The notes under the pieces were generated by a model. It did not search any database and was not told the DNA's origin. It saw only the letters and a list, made by a program, of their open reading frames with translations. From Trichoplax adhaerens (taxonomy: Eukaryota; Placozoa; Uniplacotomia; Trichoplacea; Trichoplacidae): a DNA stretch of 64,000 nt. The stretch spans positions 4,082,335-4,146,334 of the forward strand of contig NW_002060947.1 of NCBI RefSeq assembly GCF_000150275.1. Direction: 5' to 3'. The position numbers were made by a program, and so were the translations under genes. Positions 62,720-64,000 of the stretch are shown in pieces (position 1 is the first letter of the stretch; every line of letters starts with the position of its first letter).

Positions 62720-64000
62720 ATGATTCGTCCTGCTCATTCTTCTACTCTAGTACTGTATTACTGTGCTGTATTTGGGGCTGTAAAGATACCAAGAAGTTAA
62801 TCGACACTGCTATTGGACTATTTCATGAGTTTGCATTATATGCATAATTCAACTGTTAGACATTTTATTGATAGTAATGCTAAGTCAAGGCTATCATAAT
62901 CCAAGCTAAATGCTACAAGCTATAGACTGTAATCCAGGAATTCGAAATTAATCAATAACGCCAGGGAGGGAGAGACTACTCCCAAGAAATAGGTATAAAT
63001 GGGTACTTTATTCCAATTTTACTAATGAAATATTACTAAGCAATGCTTGAAATTGACTGGCATTGAAATCGAAAGACAACAGGTATACCGTACAATATCG
63101 TAATACGAACTCTTTTACATTTCTTATAAGATCTTCTACCCACCCATTGCCCCCAAAATATTTGTTGTCGTTGTACAATATCACAGTGCGTTGGCAATGA
63201 TCAGTTACGAAATAGAAGTATAGTATACTTCATTCATTGAAATAATGATAGTCATTCTGTAAGTGATCTTACACTATTGTAATAACTGGCAGTGTAAAAT
63301 AATCTCTTGCAGTCAATCTCTAGTTGCTTCCACATAAACTGGACTATTGCAAGATATCAATATGCAAAGGACACCAATTGCGCAACATTATACCCGTACT
63401 GTACATTACAAGTGACAACAAAAAATTGATTACTGCATAAGGTGAATCTACCAAAATTACATAAAAATGGCAACACCAATAAAGCATGAACAGGTGTACA
63501 GTATGTGGTAGACGTGTATGGTGAAAAAGTGCATGAATGGATACAGTAGTTGAATTCTCTTACCATACGTTTAGATCCTACGTGTCTTCTCTGCACCTAT
63601 ATTGAGATATTTGCTGTGGACGTCATAAAACTCGACTGACTGTCAATAGTTGAAACGATCATGAGGCTTATTTAGACCTATCTACTCAAAAATTCTACCT
63701 TTATAAGAAGTTAATGCTATGAAGATAAAATACAATACGCCACAATAGCAATTATATAGGCAAGAGTTTAGACAGACCTCATGAATTCAAGTACATCTAG
63801 ATCACCAAGACCAATTTCCTTTTTTTGGTGAATGAAATCGCTCTTTGAAATCAGTGCATTTTAAATGCACTACAGTATCATTCATTGTACGTAACATACT
63901 CGTACAGTACTGTACTGTACTGTACGGGTACGGCTGTACAGTACTTACCATTGTCTTCAGTACAAAGTATTGTACTCTACAGTACTGTACAACACGGCAC
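62720..64000. other. Terminal stretch without recognised gene
   Basis: About 1.3 kb. AT-rich sequence with scattered short frames; the right end (63900-63990) is a GTAC island with GTACAGTACTGTACTGTACT and a second tract at 63950-63990. Nothing else is supported. Confidence 0.5.
63898..63993. repeat. GTAC-rich palindromic island at window end
   Basis: CGTACAGTACTGTACTGTAC at 63902, GGGTACGGCTGTACAGTACT at about 63926, and TACAGTACTGTACAAC near 63977. Same pentamer grammar as the other islands. Confidence 0.8.

Noticed and set aside
1..64000. tRNA, rRNA, CRISPR arrays, retroelement or viral coding sequence
   Set aside because: No cloverleaf, regular spacer array, reverse transcriptase, integrase or transposase motif was recognised by eye. 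A tRNAscan and repeat-library search would be decisive.

Overview
This window is nuclear DNA of an early-branching animal, most probably a placozoan (Trichoplax/Hoilungia type). The base composition is AT-rich, genes are split by many short GT-AG introns, gene density is about one per 5-6 kb, and every recognisable gene is a conserved animal gene. Species assignment is inference. I saw no prokaryotic operon, CRISPR array, virus or tRNA gene.

Layout, left to right: the 3' end of a NUP43 (nucleoporin WD40) gene (+, 27-592); a Regnase/ZC3H12-type RNase gene (-, 4131-7176); NDUFAF4, a complex I assembly factor (+, 10134-11972); NUS1, the dehydrodolichyl diphosphate synthase accessory subunit (-, 13605-16264); UTP11, an SSU-processome protein (+, 17781-20166); CUL5 (cullin-5, -, 20607-26618); an ADAM10-like metalloprotease with a very unusual repetitive cytoplasmic tail (-, 29169-32683); XPO4 (exportin-4, +, 35758 to about 43095); a divergent pair of paralogous genes, each encoding four tandem TM2 domains and a C-terminal PPAY motif (-, 48089-49488; +, 52102-53491); and CYB5R4 (cytochrome b5/CS/b5-reductase fusion, -, 55379-60382). 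A possible first exon of an unknown gene lies at 62489-62698.

The intergenic DNA is rich in GTAC-centred palindromic tracts (TACTG/CAGTA pentamers). These occur in islands at about 6.4, 8.1-8.8, 9.8-10.0, 16.5-17.7, 34.9-35.3, 43.9-44.1, 61.5-62.4 and 63.9 kb, often inside longer tandem repeats of about 166-178 or 290 bp or next to a dispersed repeat of about 190 bp. Two long near-perfect hairpins (27.3 and 37.6 kb) and a short perfect one (50.2 kb) also stand out.

The genes are not one pathway; they are housekeeping neighbours (nuclear pore, nuclear export, rRNA processing, mRNA decay, ubiquitin ligation, dolichol synthesis, respiration). Several have human counterparts that cluster on 6q, 11q22 and 1p34, which suggests retained ancestral linkage. 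The least ordinary loci are the twin four-TM2 genes and the ADAM10-like gene. The latter combines a short prodomain, a 54-residue tail repeat with SH3-type proline motifs, and an intron whose two ends carry the same 17-base sequence.
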